Assembly: GCA_031414695.1 (NCBI GenBank)
Contig: JANNWG010000030.1
Coordinates: forward strand, 1-64,000
Reading direction: 5' to 3'
Origin: UKL13-2 sp031414695
GTDB taxonomy: Bacteria > Pseudomonadota > Gammaproteobacteria > Burkholderiales > Usitatibacteraceae
DNA: 64,000 bases
The translations under genes and the position numbers were made by a program. How positions within the stretch are numbered: the stretch's first letter is position 1; every line of letters starts with the position of its first letter. The notes below the pieces were generated by a model that was not told the DNA's origin, did no database searches, and saw only the letters and a list, made by a program, of their open reading frames with translations. This document shows, piece after piece, positions 27,047 to 34,935 of the stretch.

Positions 27047-27550
27047 ATGACTACTACAAACGTAACCTTTACTAGCATCGACGAACTGGCCCAAGCAGTA
27101 GGTCTTGCGCTTCACAAACATCAGCTCATGCTCGCCACGGCAGAGTCATGCACAGGCGGTGGCATAGCGGAAGCCGTTACGCGCATTTCGGGCTCATCGG
27201 CTTGGTTTGATCGTGGCTTTGTGACTTACTCGTATGAATCAAAAGTTGATCTACTCGGTGTTACGCGTGAAACCCTGCTTGACCACGGCGCAGTGTCAGA
27301 GGAAATCGCGACGCAAATGGTCGAAGGTGCGATAGCACGATCTAGAGCCCAAGTAGCGGTAGCTGTCACCGGCATTGCCGGGCCAGACGGTGCCCAGCCA
27401 GATAAACCTGTTGGCACGGTTTGGTTTGCGTGGAAATTTCCAAAAAAGCCAATCATTTCAGAGGTTTGCCATTTTCAAGGCGATAGAAGTGCAGTTAGGG
27501 CGCAAACGGTTTCGCATGCACTGACCCAGCTACTGCATAATCTTGGCTGA
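27047..27550 (+). CDS. pncC: Nicotinamide-nucleotide amidohydrolase (CinA C-terminal type)
   Basis: A 167-aa single-domain PncC that deamidates NMN in pyridine nucleotide recycling. The active-site segment LMLATAESCTGGGIAEAVT near residue 26 and ITGIAGPDGAQPDKPVGTVWFAW near residue 107 are conserved; the N-terminal MoaB-like domain of full CinA is absent, as is common in Proteobacteria. It lies upstream of recA in the frequent cinA/pncC-recA-recX order, but recA has its own LexA-controlled promoter. Confidence 0.94.
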   Translation: MTTTNVTFTSIDELAQAVGLALHKHQLMLATAESCTGGGIAEAVTRISGSSAWFDRGFVTYSYESKVDLLGVTRETLLDHGAVSEEIATQMVEGAIARSRAQVAVAVTGIAGPDGAQPDKPVGTVWFAWKFPKKPIISEVCHFQGDRSAVRAQTVSHALTQLLHNLG

Positions 27551-27593
27551 ACTTCTAAGCTGAACCCTCCCGACGATATTTTTCAAAAAACAC

Positions 27594-27651
27594 TTGCATT
27601 TGGTTTGCCAGTCAGATACTGTACGGAAATACAGACTGTATTTTCATACAA
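27594..27651 (+). promoter_or_regulatory. recA promoter with one full and one near-consensus LexA box
   Basis: The -35 TTGCAT (27594-27599) and -10 TACTGT (27617-27622) are 17 bp apart. A LexA box CTGT-N8-ACAG (27619-27634) overlaps the -10. A second site CTGT-N8-ACAA (27636-27651) follows with a 17-bp shift, one base off consensus. LexA would cover the -10 and start region, giving SOS control of recA. Confidence 0.8.
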
Positions 27652-27700
27652 CCTTTATTTAAGTTTCTACAATTTAATAAACCATCTACTGGAGCCAGCT

Positions 27701-28762
27701 ATGAACATGAAAGAGCCATTTATGGACGAAAACAAATCAAAAGCCCTTGCCGCCGCACTTTCGCAGATTGAAAAGCAATTCGGTAAAGGCTCCATTATGA
27801 AAATGGGCGAGGGTAGTGTCGCTAATGACATTATTCCCGTCTCCACCGGCTCCCTAGGGCTCGATATCGCATTAGGCATTGGCGGCTTGCCGCGTGGCCG
27901 TATTGTTGAGATTTACGGGCCAGAGTCATCAGGTAAAACCACACTCACCCTGCAAGTTATCGCAGAAATGCAAAAAACTGGCGGCACTGCGGCTTTTATT
28001 GATGCTGAGCACGCACTTGACCCGCAGTACGCGCAAAAACTCGGTGTGAATGTAAGTGATCTCTTAGTCTCACAGCCAGATAATGGTGAACAAGCGCTTG
28101 AGATTGCCGATATGTTGGTGCGCTCCGGTGGCGTCGATATTGTGGTTATCGATTCGGTCGCCGCGTTGACACCAAAGGCTGAAATCGAAGGCGAAATGGG
28201 CGATTCACACATGGGCTTGCAAGCGCGTCTGATGTCACAAGCACTGCGTAAACTCACCGCCAATATCAAGCGCTCCAATACGCTAGTAATTTTCATTAAT
28301 CAAATTCGCATGAAGATTGGCGTCATGTTTGGTAGCCCTGAAACCACCACCGGTGGCAATGCGCTCAAATTTTATGCTTCAGTGCGTATCGACATTCGCC
28401 GCATTGGTGCCATTAAAAATGGCGACGAAGTCATCGGCTCTGAAACCCGCGTCAAAGTGGTGAAGAATAAAGTTGCGCCGCCATTTCGCATTGCTGAATT
28501 TGATATTTTGTATGGCGAAGGCATTTCACGCGAAGGCGAAATTATTGAGCTGGGCGTGATTCATAAAATCATTGATAAATCCGGCGCATGGTACGCCTAC
28601 AAAGGCGAAAAAATTGGCCAAGGCAAAGACAACACGCGTAAATTCTTAAAAGAAAACCGTGAAATGGCGCAAGAAATTGAAGCGCGTATTCGCGCTGAAG
28701 TTGGCATCGCCGGTAGCAGTGGTGGCGGCTCTGATGTCAGCGAAGAAGTCGAGGACGAGTAA
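27701..28762 (+). CDS. recA: Recombinase RecA
   Basis: A 353-aa RecA: Walker A GPESSGKTT near residue 73, VVIDSVAALTPKAEIEGEMGDSHMGLQARLMSQALRKL core motifs in order (Walker B near residue 147 and L1 loop), L2 region FGSPETTTGGNALKFYASVR, and an acidic C-terminal tail ending in EEVEDE. It forms ATP-dependent filaments on single-stranded DNA for recombination and LexA cleavage. ATG 27701 has GGAG 6 nt upstream; the longer frame from 27605 is not used. It is followed by a terminator and then recX. Confidence 0.98.
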   Translation: MNMKEPFMDENKSKALAAALSQIEKQFGKGSIMKMGEGSVANDIIPVSTGSLGLDIALGIGGLPRGRIVEIYGPESSGKTTLTLQVIAEMQKTGGTAAFIDAEHALDPQYAQKLGVNVSDLLVSQPDNGEQALEIADMLVRSGGVDIVVIDSVAALTPKAEIEGEMGDSHMGLQARLMSQALRKLTANIKRSNTLVIFINQIRMKIGVMFGSPETTTGGNALKFYASVRIDIRRIGAIKNGDEVIGSETRVKVVKNKVAPPFRIAEFDILYGEGISREGEIIELGVIHKIIDKSGAWYAYKGEKIGQGKDNTRKFLKENREMAQEIEARIRAEVGIAGSSGGGSDVSEEVEDE

Positions 28763-28838
28763 TCATTTAGCGATATTTTTTGCCACGCGTTTATGTTGTG
28801 ATGCGTTGCACTTTATGTTGTAACCAGTTCGATGGTTG

Positions 28839-28885
28839 GGCCGAATGCGAGTGTATGCGAATACATATTGTGTTCGGCCTTTTTT
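28839..28885 (+). terminator. Rho-independent terminator after recA
   Basis: The stem GGCCGAA/TTCGGCC (28839-28845 and 28873-28879) contains an inner hairpin TGTAT/ATACA and is followed by six T residues (28880-28885). It would limit recA transcripts, with recX reached by read-through or from its own promoter. Confidence 0.85.
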
Positions 28886-28947
28886 AATGTTCAGCCGACT
28901 GAATCCCCAAACATTTTGAAAATAAGTGACAATCAAGGTCAACCCCA

Positions 28948-28993
28948 GCAACAGTTCCTCCCTTTGAAAAAGGGAGGCTAGGAGGGATTGCGG
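28948..28993. repeat. Small palindromic intergenic element (CCTCCCTTT type) before recX
   Basis: CCTCCCTTT-GA-AAAAGGGAGG hairpin followed by CTAGGAGGGATT. The element belongs to a widespread class of short GC-rich palindromes followed by a TWGGAKGGGATKG-like tail. A related pair lies inside the aldehyde dehydrogenase gene at 33577-33653. The rest of the 28886-29089 gap contains no gene that I can see. Confidence 0.65.
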
Positions 28994-29089
28994 TGAGCAG
29001 CCACGATTAGGGTAAATAGCACGCCCCCTTTTTCACAAGTAGGGATTACGTTGTGCAACCGCGAATTAAGTTGAAGAAAAAATACTCAA

Positions 29090-29572
29090 ATGCTAGAAAA
29101 GCCTCCCAAACCTGAGAACCGTGAAATTGTATCTGCCGCACTAAAGCTACTCGCCATGCGTGACATGAGCCGCGTGCAATTTGTCGATAAGCTCACAAAG
29201 AAAGAATTCAACGAATACGATATCAATGCAGCCATCGTATGGTGCGAAGCCGAAGGCTGGCTTAACGAACCACGTTATGCCGAAGTTGCCGCGCGACGCC
29301 TCGGCCATAAATACGGCGCGAGCCGTGTCGCTGCCACATTGCGACAAAAGGGCGTCATTGATGACGTTGTGGTGAGCACAATTGCGGCAATGAAAGACGG
29401 TGAACTTTCACGTGCATACAGCGTCTGGGCGCGTAAATTTGATGCACTTCCCGATACAACCGAAGTCCGCGCAAAACAAACACGCTATTTGCAAGCACGT
29501 GGATTTAACTTCGCAGTGATAAAACGCGTACTGGCAGGGGAAGAGGATGCAGTTGAGCTGATGGCAGAATAG
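29090..29572 (+). CDS. recX: RecA regulator RecX
   Basis: A 160-aa all-helical protein of the RecX family, which caps RecA filaments and limits recombinase activity. Typical three-helix repeats are visible: ALKLLAMRDMSRVQFVDKLTKK, the AAIVWCEAEGWLNEPRYAEVAARRLGHKYGASR segment and the C-terminal RYLQARGFNFAVIKRVL. It lies 327 nt after recA, farther than in many relatives, because a terminator and a palindromic repeat intervene. Confidence 0.93.
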   Translation: MLEKPPKPENREIVSAALKLLAMRDMSRVQFVDKLTKKEFNEYDINAAIVWCEAEGWLNEPRYAEVAARRLGHKYGASRVAATLRQKGVIDDVVVSTIAAMKDGELSRAYSVWARKFDALPDTTEVRAKQTRYLQARGFNFAVIKRVLAGEEDAVELMAE

Positions 29573-29622
29573 AACGGCAGCGTTGATCAGCAATGTAGCT
29601 ATTGCGCCGCTATTGTGTTGCG

Positions 29623-29835
29623 CTAGCTAATGTGCACTTGCAGTGCTGTTGTTTTGCTTGAAGGAGCGCTAGATTTAGCAATCGGCTTTGTCGAGTTTGC
29701 TATCACAGCACGTTGCGGCGTATTGCTTGTCCAGCGCAATAAACGGTCACCCGCATGAGGGTCGACATTTAGCCATACCAGCGGTGCGGCTGCCATCAGA
29801 AATAAAACTAGAAAAACATACTGTCTACGCGTCAC
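29623..29835 (-). CDS. Small unknown membrane-anchored protein
   Basis: A 70-aa frame, MTRRQYVFLVLFLMAAAPLVWL and so on: a short positive N-terminus, one membrane helix (about residues 6-22) and a Ser/Thr/Lys-rich tail outside. GTG 29835 has AAGG 6 nt upstream; a TTG at 29841 is also in frame. It could be a single-pass envelope peptide. Coding status is uncertain because no homology is recognised and it is on the strand opposite to its neighbours. Confidence 0.4.
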   Translation of the reverse strand: MTRRQYVFLVLFLMAAAPLVWLNVDPHAGDRLLRWTSNTPQRAVIANSTKPIAKSSAPSSKTTALQVHIS

Positions 29836-30214
29836 AGACAACCTTTACTATTCAATGTGTAAAACACTAATCCTATTCTGCATGTGAAAGGGGTAAATCT
29901 CCAAACGATAAAACGCGATATTGCGATTCAAATTGACAAAAACAGCCTGAATTTACAATTGTTTAAAATTCTCTGTCATGCCCAGCCAACATCCGCCAGC
30001 CGCCGACAATAACGCGTCGCTTCCAACGTGCAATGACAGTTATAAACGGAAATTCACCAGCACATTTAATATGCTGCACGCAGCCTATCAATGCATCATT
30101 ACAAAATAAAGTATAAGTTGAATTGATTGCTGAAATCCCACTCCCCAGAGGCGGAAATGCCAGTGGGGAAGGGTGGAGCGTATAATTATTTAACTAAAAT
30201 TCACAAAAAATATC
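29836..30214. other. Intergenic region before deoC with a possible promoter
   Basis: TTGACA (29933-29938) and TACAAT (29954-29959) are separated by only 15 bp, a weak fit to a sigma-70 promoter reading toward deoC. A hairpin CCCACT/AGTGGG lies at about 30139-30169. No gene is seen. Confidence 0.4.
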
Positions 30215-31249
30215 ATGGCAAAAGTGACTCAGCTCAACCTAACCGGTGCCCGCGTGCAGAGCAACAATATGCAAGATTGGCAAGCTAACAAGCACGCAAA
30301 CGCTGACCGCAACCCCGGCACAAAATTTGATGTTTCGGTGGTGCGCGATGTGCGTGTGAATCGTAGCGCGATTGAGCGTCGTGCCGCCACCATGTCCACC
30401 CGCCGCACGGTGAAAAAAGACTGGCAAGCCGCATGGCTGCTGCATGCGGTAAAGACCATTGACCTTACCACCTTAAGCGGTGACGATACGCCTGGCACGG
30501 TAAAGCGGCTCTGTGCGAAAGCCATGCAGCCGATTCGCCCAGCGTTATTGCGCGAAGTTGGCTTGCCAGAGTTGAAACTACAAACTGGCGCCGTCTGCGT
30601 CTATCACACCTTCGTCAAAACAGCAGTTGAGGCGCTTGCAGGTTCCGGCATACCGGTTGCCGCTGTCTCTACTGGCTTTCCCGCTGGGCTCTCGCCATTC
30701 GCTCAAAAAATTGAAGAAATAAAAGCTAGCGTCAAAGACGGTGCAGCAGAGATTGATATTGTCATCTCGCGCGAATACGTGCTCAATGGCGAATGGCGAA
30801 AACTCTATGATGAAGTCAAAGCATTCCGTGAAGCATGCGGCCCCGCGCACATGAAAGCCATCATCGCCACTGGTGAATTAGGCACGCTCAAAAATATCAT
30901 GCGCGCCTCACATGTATGCATGCAGGCCGGATCAGATTTCATCAAAACCTCTACCGGCAAAGAGCCAACCAATGCCACCATCGGCGGCTCGCTCGTCATG
31001 CTGCGCGCCATTCGTCAGTATCATGAACAAACCGGTGTGCGGGTCGGCTTCAAGCCAGCAGGCGGTATTCGCACTGCCAAGCAAGCGCTTGATTGGTTGA
31101 TTTTGATGAAAGAAGAATTAGGCGACGAATGGATGCAGCCACATTTATTTCGTATCGGTGCTTCCGCATTGGTGAATGACATTGAGCGCCAGTTGGAACA
31201 TTTTGCGACGGGGCGTTATGCGTCGATGCAGTATCAGGCGTTGGGTTAG
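30215..31249 (+). CDS. deoC: Deoxyribose-phosphate aldolase
   Basis: A 344-aa class I aldolase cleaving 2-deoxyribose 5-phosphate to glyceraldehyde 3-phosphate and acetaldehyde. The Schiff-base lysine is in DFIKTSTGKEP near residue 242, with KAIIATGELG near residue 216 and GFKPAGGIRTAKQALDWL near residue 279. It is longer than E. coli DeoC (259) because of an N-terminal extension of about 80 residues, a form known in other bacteria. It precedes the aldehyde dehydrogenase gene, which could remove acetaldehyde, though a GIY-YIG gene and repeats now separate them. Confidence 0.94.
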   Translation: MAKVTQLNLTGARVQSNNMQDWQANKHANADRNPGTKFDVSVVRDVRVNRSAIERRAATMSTRRTVKKDWQAAWLLHAVKTIDLTTLSGDDTPGTVKRLCAKAMQPIRPALLREVGLPELKLQTGAVCVYHTFVKTAVEALAGSGIPVAAVSTGFPAGLSPFAQKIEEIKASVKDGAAEIDIVISREYVLNGEWRKLYDEVKAFREACGPAHMKAIIATGELGTLKNIMRASHVCMQAGSDFIKTSTGKEPTNATIGGSLVMLRAIRQYHEQTGVRVGFKPAGGIRTAKQALDWLILMKEELGDEWMQPHLFRIGASALVNDIERQLEHFATGRYASMQYQALG

Positions 31250-31310
31250 TAGGGTAATACTAGGTTCTGTGAGCCTTCAAATTCTCAATTTACAGCAGCA
31301 AAATTTTACG

Positions 31311-31341
31311 CTGTCGCCCCGGATTTAGTCCGGGGTCTAAT
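31311..31341 (+). repeat. Palindromic repeat (GCCCCGG-ATTTAGT-CCGGGG), copy 1
   Basis: The 31-bp sequence is identical to the copy at 31982-32012. Each copy is itself a hairpin (CCCCGG/CCGGGG). Together with an inverted relative at 31702-31730 it brackets the GIY-YIG gene. Confidence 0.85.
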
Positions 31342-31383
31342 CCTATTGCAGAATGTGGTGTAAAACTTTAAAAGACAAATGAG

Positions 31384-31674
31384 TTGAGCAAACAATACTA
31401 TGTTTACATCCTGACCAATCGCCAATATGGCACGCTATATGTTGGCATTACGGGCGATTTAGTGAGAAGGATTTATGAACATCGTAATGATCTTGCGGAA
31501 GGATTTACAAAGCAACAACAGCTACACAGACTAGTGTGGTATGAAGTGCATGAGGATGTACACGCCGCGATAGCGCGAGAAAAGAAAATAAAAAAATGGC
31601 ATCGCAATTGGAAAGTGAATTTGATACAGGCGATGAATGCGAAGTGGGAAGACTTATATGAAAAGATTGTGTGA
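31384..31674 (+). CDS. GIY-YIG nuclease-domain protein
   Basis: A 96-aa single-domain GIY-YIG protein (UPF0213/COG2827 type). It has YYVYILTNRQYGTLYVGITGDLVRRIYEHR, where the two Tyr motifs (YVYIL and LYVGIT) and Arg of the active site are visible, and AIAREKKIKKWHRNWKVNLI in the second half. The initiation codon is TTG at 31384; no ATG is available in frame. Small GIY-YIG proteins of this type have no settled role. It is bracketed by inverted copies of a palindromic repeat, suggesting it may move as a cassette. Confidence 0.85.
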   Translation: MSKQYYVYILTNRQYGTLYVGITGDLVRRIYEHRNDLAEGFTKQQQLHRLVWYEVHEDVHAAIAREKKIKKWHRNWKVNLIQAMNAKWEDLYEKIV

Positions 31675-31701
31675 GTTTACGAAAGTGAAGTTGTAGTCGA
31701 A

Positions 31702-31730
31702 ATTAGACCCCGGCCTTCGCCGGGGCGACA
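31702..31730 (-). repeat. Palindromic repeat, inverted relative (copy 2)
   Basis: On the minus strand it reads TGTCGCCCCGG...CCGGGGTCTAAT, matching the ends of copies 1 and 3 but with a different loop (CGAAGG in place of ATTTAGT). It lies 28 nt after the GIY-YIG stop. Confidence 0.8.
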
Positions 31731-31840
31731 ATTTATGGATTTGTGGTTTAACTGTAGCCAGATAGTGTTTAACGTTTAAGAGTTGTAATTTTTCAATTTC
31801 TAAATCGCCAAACAACCAACAATCAACACCAACAACCAAT

Positions 31841-31957
31841 AACCGCAACCAATAACCGCAACCGCAACCGAAACCGCAACCGCAACCGCAACCGCAACCG
31901 AAACCGCAACCGCAACCGCAACCGCAACCGCAACCGCAACCGCAACCGCAACCGAAA
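31841..31957. repeat. Hexanucleotide (CCGCAA)n tandem repeat
   Basis: About 19 tandem CCGCAA units with scattered CCGAAA and CCAATA variants, in a purine/pyrimidine-biased tract. Both long frames through it are artefacts of the repeat (alternating Val-Ala or Arg-Leu on the minus strand). It is a slippage-prone microsatellite lying 160 nt before the aldehyde dehydrogenase start; length variation between strains is likely. Confidence 0.95.
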
Positions 31958-31981
31958 CGTTAACAACACCAACCCAATAAT

Positions 31982-32012
31982 CTGTCGCCCCGGATTTAGT
32001 CCGGGGTCTAAT
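31982..32012 (+). repeat. Palindromic repeat, copy 3
   Basis: It is identical over 31 bases to copy 1 (31311-31341), in the same orientation, 641 bp apart. A direct repeat pair of this kind can recombine to delete the GIY-YIG gene and the microsatellite. Confidence 0.85.
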
Positions 32013-32117
32013 TTCTCGTTCAATTTGCTGTGAACTTAAATCAGTCCACAAACAAAAGTACAAAACACATCAACACCTCGTGACATTAAAAAGATCGCAA
32101 AGAAAGAAACAGCATAA

Positions 32118-34568
32118 ATGAAAGTCGCCCAAATCTTCAACACCCTAGAATACGGCCCCGCCCCCGAAGCGGCCAAACCCGCGCTCGATTGGATCGCCGA
32201 GCACGACGGTAAATTTGGCATCTTCATCAACGGCAAGTGGCGCGACCCATCGTCCAAAGAGTGGTTTGATTCGATCAACCCGTCGAACAACAAAAAGCTC
32301 GCGCGCGTCGCACAGGCAAGCAAGAAAGACGTCGACGACGCTGTCAAAGCCGCACGCGCCGCATTCAAAGGTTGGAGCAGCACGCCAGGCCACATCCGTG
32401 CACGCTACCTCTACGCCATCGCTCGCCAAGTGCAAAAGCATTCGCGCCTCTTCGCCGTTCTTGAAACAATGGACAACGGCAAGCCGATTCGTGAAACACG
32501 CGATATTGATATCCCGCTGGTCGCACGCCACTTTTACCACCACGCCGGTTGGGCGCAGCTGGCTGATAGTGAAATGCCGCATCATCAGGCGCTTGGTGTT
32601 GTCGGCCAAATTATCCCGTGGAATTTTCCGCTGCTGATGCTGAGCTGGAAAATCGCGCCGGCGATTGCGATGGGCAATACCGTCGTCTTAAAACCTGCCG
32701 AATTAACTTCTCTCACCGCGCTACTGTTTGCCGAAATCTGCGCGAGTGTTGGCTTACCGTCGGGCGTGGTGAATATCATCACCGGCGATGGCCGCACGGG
32801 AGCAGCGATAGTTGATCATCCCGATGTGAACAAAATCGCCTTCACCGGCTCCACTGAAGTTGGCCGCATCATCCGCCGCGCCACCGCAGGCACGGATAAA
32901 AAACTCTCGCTCGAGCTCGGTGGCAAATCGCCCTTCATCGTCTTTGATGATGCTGACCTTGATAGTGCGGTCGAAGGCGTCGTGGACGCCATCTGGTTTA
33001 ACCAAGGCCAAGTGTGCTGCGCGGGTTCACGCTTGCTGGTGCAAGAAGGTGTCGCAGAAAAAGTCTATAAAAAACTCAGCGCACGCATGGAAAAAATGCG
33101 CGTCGGCGACCCGCTCGATAAAGGTATCGACATTGGCGCGATTGTGGATACCAACCAGCTCAAACAAATTCAAGACAAAGTCGCACGTGGCGTCGCCGAG
33201 GGCGCAACACTCATGCAGCCTTCATGGCAGGTGCCCACAACCGGCTGCTTTTATCCGCCGACGGTATTGACCAATGTCGCGCCGTCATCATCAGTCGCAC
33301 AAGAGGAAATTTTTGGCCCCGTGCTAGCCGCGATGACTTTCCGCACGCCAGAAGAAGCTGTGAAGCTCGCTAACAACACCCGCTATGGTTTAGCTGCCAC
33401 CATCTGGAGTGAAGACATCAACTTGGCGCTCGACATCGCCACGCAAATCAAAGCTGGCACTGTGTGGATCAACTCCACCAACTTGCTCGACGCCGCCGCA
33501 GGCTTCGGCGGCTATCGCGAATCCGGCTTTGGCCGCGAGGGTGGCAAAGAAGGGTTGTACGAATACCTTAAGTTAAAACCCTCCCTTTCAATGAAGGGGC
33601 AGGGTTTTAAGCCTTCCCCTTCAAGGGGAAGGTTGGATGGGGATGGGTCACGATCAAAATCTAAAATACTACCATCCACAGCCACTTCCAGCAATAAACG
33701 CCTGAAAACGCCCGCCGATATTGCACTTTCAATATCTGCAATCGACCGCACCGCCAAGATGTTCATCGGCGGCAAACAAGCGCGCCCAGATGGCGGACTC
33801 TCCATCAACATCACCGCACCAAACAAACTCCTCATCGGCGAAGTCGGTGCAGGCAATCGCAAAGACATTCGCAACGCAGTCGAGGCCGCCCGCGCCGCAC
33901 AAACTGGCTGGCAAAAAACCACCGCCCACAGCAAAGCGCAAATCCTCTACTTCATGGCTGAAAACTTAGCCGCCCGCGCCAATGAATTCGCCGCCCGCAT
34001 CGCCACGCAAACAGGCGCACACGCACACGAGGCCGCGCAAGAAGTGGAAGCCAGCATCAGCGCACTCTTCACCGCCGCCGCGTGGGCAGACAAATACGAC
34101 GGCGCCATCCACGCCACCCCCGTGCGTAACGTCACGCTCGCGATGAATGAAGCCATCGGCGTCATGGCTATCTTGCTGCCAGATGATCAACCGCTATTAG
34201 CCTTTTGCACGCTAGCCGCCAGCGCATTCGCCATGGGCAATACACTCGTCGTCGTGCCATCGCCCACGCACCCGCTCTCAGTGACTGACCTATACCAAGT
34301 GCTAGAAACATCCGACGTACCGCATGGCACCATCAACATCGTCACCGGCGCGCGCGATGAGTTAGCGAAAACATTAAGCGAACACGAAGACGTGGACGCG
34401 ATTTGGTATTGCGGTGAAAAAGAAGGTGCCGCTAACGTACAAAAAGCGAGTGCATCAAACATGAAACGCACGTGGGTGCTACCCGCGCGGGGCAATGATG
34501 TGCCGATGAATGAAATATTGCGGCAGGCAACACAGGTTAAGAATATTTGGGTGCCTTATGGGGCTTGA
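32118..34568 (+). CDS. Two-domain aldehyde dehydrogenase with repeat-encoded linker
   Basis: An 816-aa protein. Residues about 30-485 are a complete aldehyde dehydrogenase: IIPWNFPLLMLSWKIAPAIA near 162, FTGSTEVGRII near 241, LELGGKSPFIV with the general-base Glu near 266, and catalytic Cys in NQGQVCCAGSR near 300. Residues about 540-816 repeat the N-terminal part of the fold (MFIGGKQARPDGG, QPLLAFCTLAASAFAMGNTLVV) but stop before a second active site, as in ALDH16-type proteins. The linker, about residues 487-538, is encoded by two repeat elements (33577-33653 and 33661-33732) read in frame. The likely substrate is acetaldehyde from DeoC; this is inference. Confidence 0.9.
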   Translation: MKVAQIFNTLEYGPAPEAAKPALDWIAEHDGKFGIFINGKWRDPSSKEWFDSINPSNNKKLARVAQASKKDVDDAVKAARAAFKGWSSTPGHIRARYLYAIARQVQKHSRLFAVLETMDNGKPIRETRDIDIPLVARHFYHHAGWAQLADSEMPHHQALGVVGQIIPWNFPLLMLSWKIAPAIAMGNTVVLKPAELTSLTALLFAEICASVGLPSGVVNIITGDGRTGAAIVDHPDVNKIAFTGSTEVGRIIRRATAGTDKKLSLELGGKSPFIVFDDADLDSAVEGVVDAIWFNQGQVCCAGSRLLVQEGVAEKVYKKLSARMEKMRVGDPLDKGIDIGAIVDTNQLKQIQDKVARGVAEGATLMQPSWQVPTTGCFYPPTVLTNVAPSSSVAQEEIFGPVLAAMTFRTPEEAVKLANNTRYGLAATIWSEDINLALDIATQIKAGTVWINSTNLLDAAAGFGGYRESGFGREGGKEGLYEYLKLKPSLSMKGQGFKPSPSRGRLDGDGSRSKSKILPSTATSSNKRLKTPADIALSISAIDRTAKMFIGGKQARPDGGLSINITAPNKLLIGEVGAGNRKDIRNAVEAARAAQTGWQKTTAHSKAQILYFMAENLAARANEFAARIATQTGAHAHEAAQEVEASISALFTAAAWADKYDGAIHATPVRNVTLAMNEAIGVMAILLPDDQPLLAFCTLAASAFAMGNTLVVVPSPTHPLSVTDLYQVLETSDVPHGTINIVTGARDELAKTLSEHEDVDAIWYCGEKEGAANVQKASASNMKRTWVLPARGNDVPMNEILRQATQVKNIWVPYGA
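33577..33653. repeat. Palindromic elements inside the aldehyde dehydrogenase gene
   Basis: Two hairpins (CCCTCCCTTTCAATGAAGG-type and CCTTCCCCTT-CA-AGGGGAAGG) are followed by GTTGGATGGGGATGGG. This is the form of the intergenic element found after recA at 28948, but here it is translated without stop as part of the inter-domain linker. Confidence 0.8.
33661..33732 (+). repeat. Interspersed repeat, copy R2 (inside the aldehyde dehydrogenase gene)
   Basis: It aligns with copy R1 before ribBA over 69 bp with about 16 mismatches by hand count. It encodes the second half of the linker (about residues 515-538), just ahead of the second domain. Confidence 0.75.
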
Positions 34569-34586
34569 GTAGGGGCTTGAGTAGGC

Positions 34587-34883
34587 ATGAAAAAAATATC
34601 TACGAAAAAAATTAACCAAGATATACCTGTTATTAAGCGTGACCAGCTGGGCAATGGCGTCCGAGGTAAATACTTTCAGCAAGTAGAGCAAATTAGTTTT
34701 GGCGGAGCAAAAATGGCAAGCACTCAACAAACTCGCAAAACAAGCGTAGTGGTAACTTCCAAGGAAGATGCGCTTGTAATTGATGCGCTCAAGCGATCTT
34801 CCAAAGAAGCTAAACAAATTGCACTAGCGTATAACTTACCGTTTATTGCGAGCAGAAAAAAATCGTGGCCTGTCCCCAAATAA
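34587..34883 (+). CDS. Unknown 98-aa protein, antitoxin-like N-terminus
   Basis: The N-terminal 30 residues (INQDIPVIKRDQLGNGVRGKYF) resemble the short basic segment of several small antitoxins with a G-x-RGKY motif. The second part (TSKEDALVIDALKRSSKEAKQIA) is helical. The last residues (KKSWPVPK) are encoded by a repeat (CGTGGCCTGTCCCCAAAT) that recurs at 36027, so the true C-terminus may have been replaced. The 13-base tandem duplication GGGCTTGAGTAGG lies just before the start. No adjacent toxin is recognised. Confidence 0.45.
   Translation: MKKISTKKINQDIPVIKRDQLGNGVRGKYFQQVEQISFGGAKMASTQQTRKTSVVVTSKEDALVIDALKRSSKEAKQIALAYNLPFIASRKKSWPVPK
34854..34881 (+). repeat. Direct repeat, left copy (CGTGGYCTGTCCCCAAAT)
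   Basis: The same sequence with one T/C change in its core occurs at 36021-36045. The two copies bracket about 1.15 kb containing the broken Bro-N gene. TGTCCCCA-containing repeats of this kind are commonly seen as REP-like elements. Confidence 0.75.
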
Positions 34884-34935
34884 ACTAAATCCGCCACTGT
34901 GTAAAGTCTCTAGCCACCAGCGATAACAACATAAG

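Noticed and set aside
31800..32063. Minus-strand frames encoding long Val-Ala or Arg-Leu runs
   Set aside because: They arise only from reading through the CCGCAA microsatellite.
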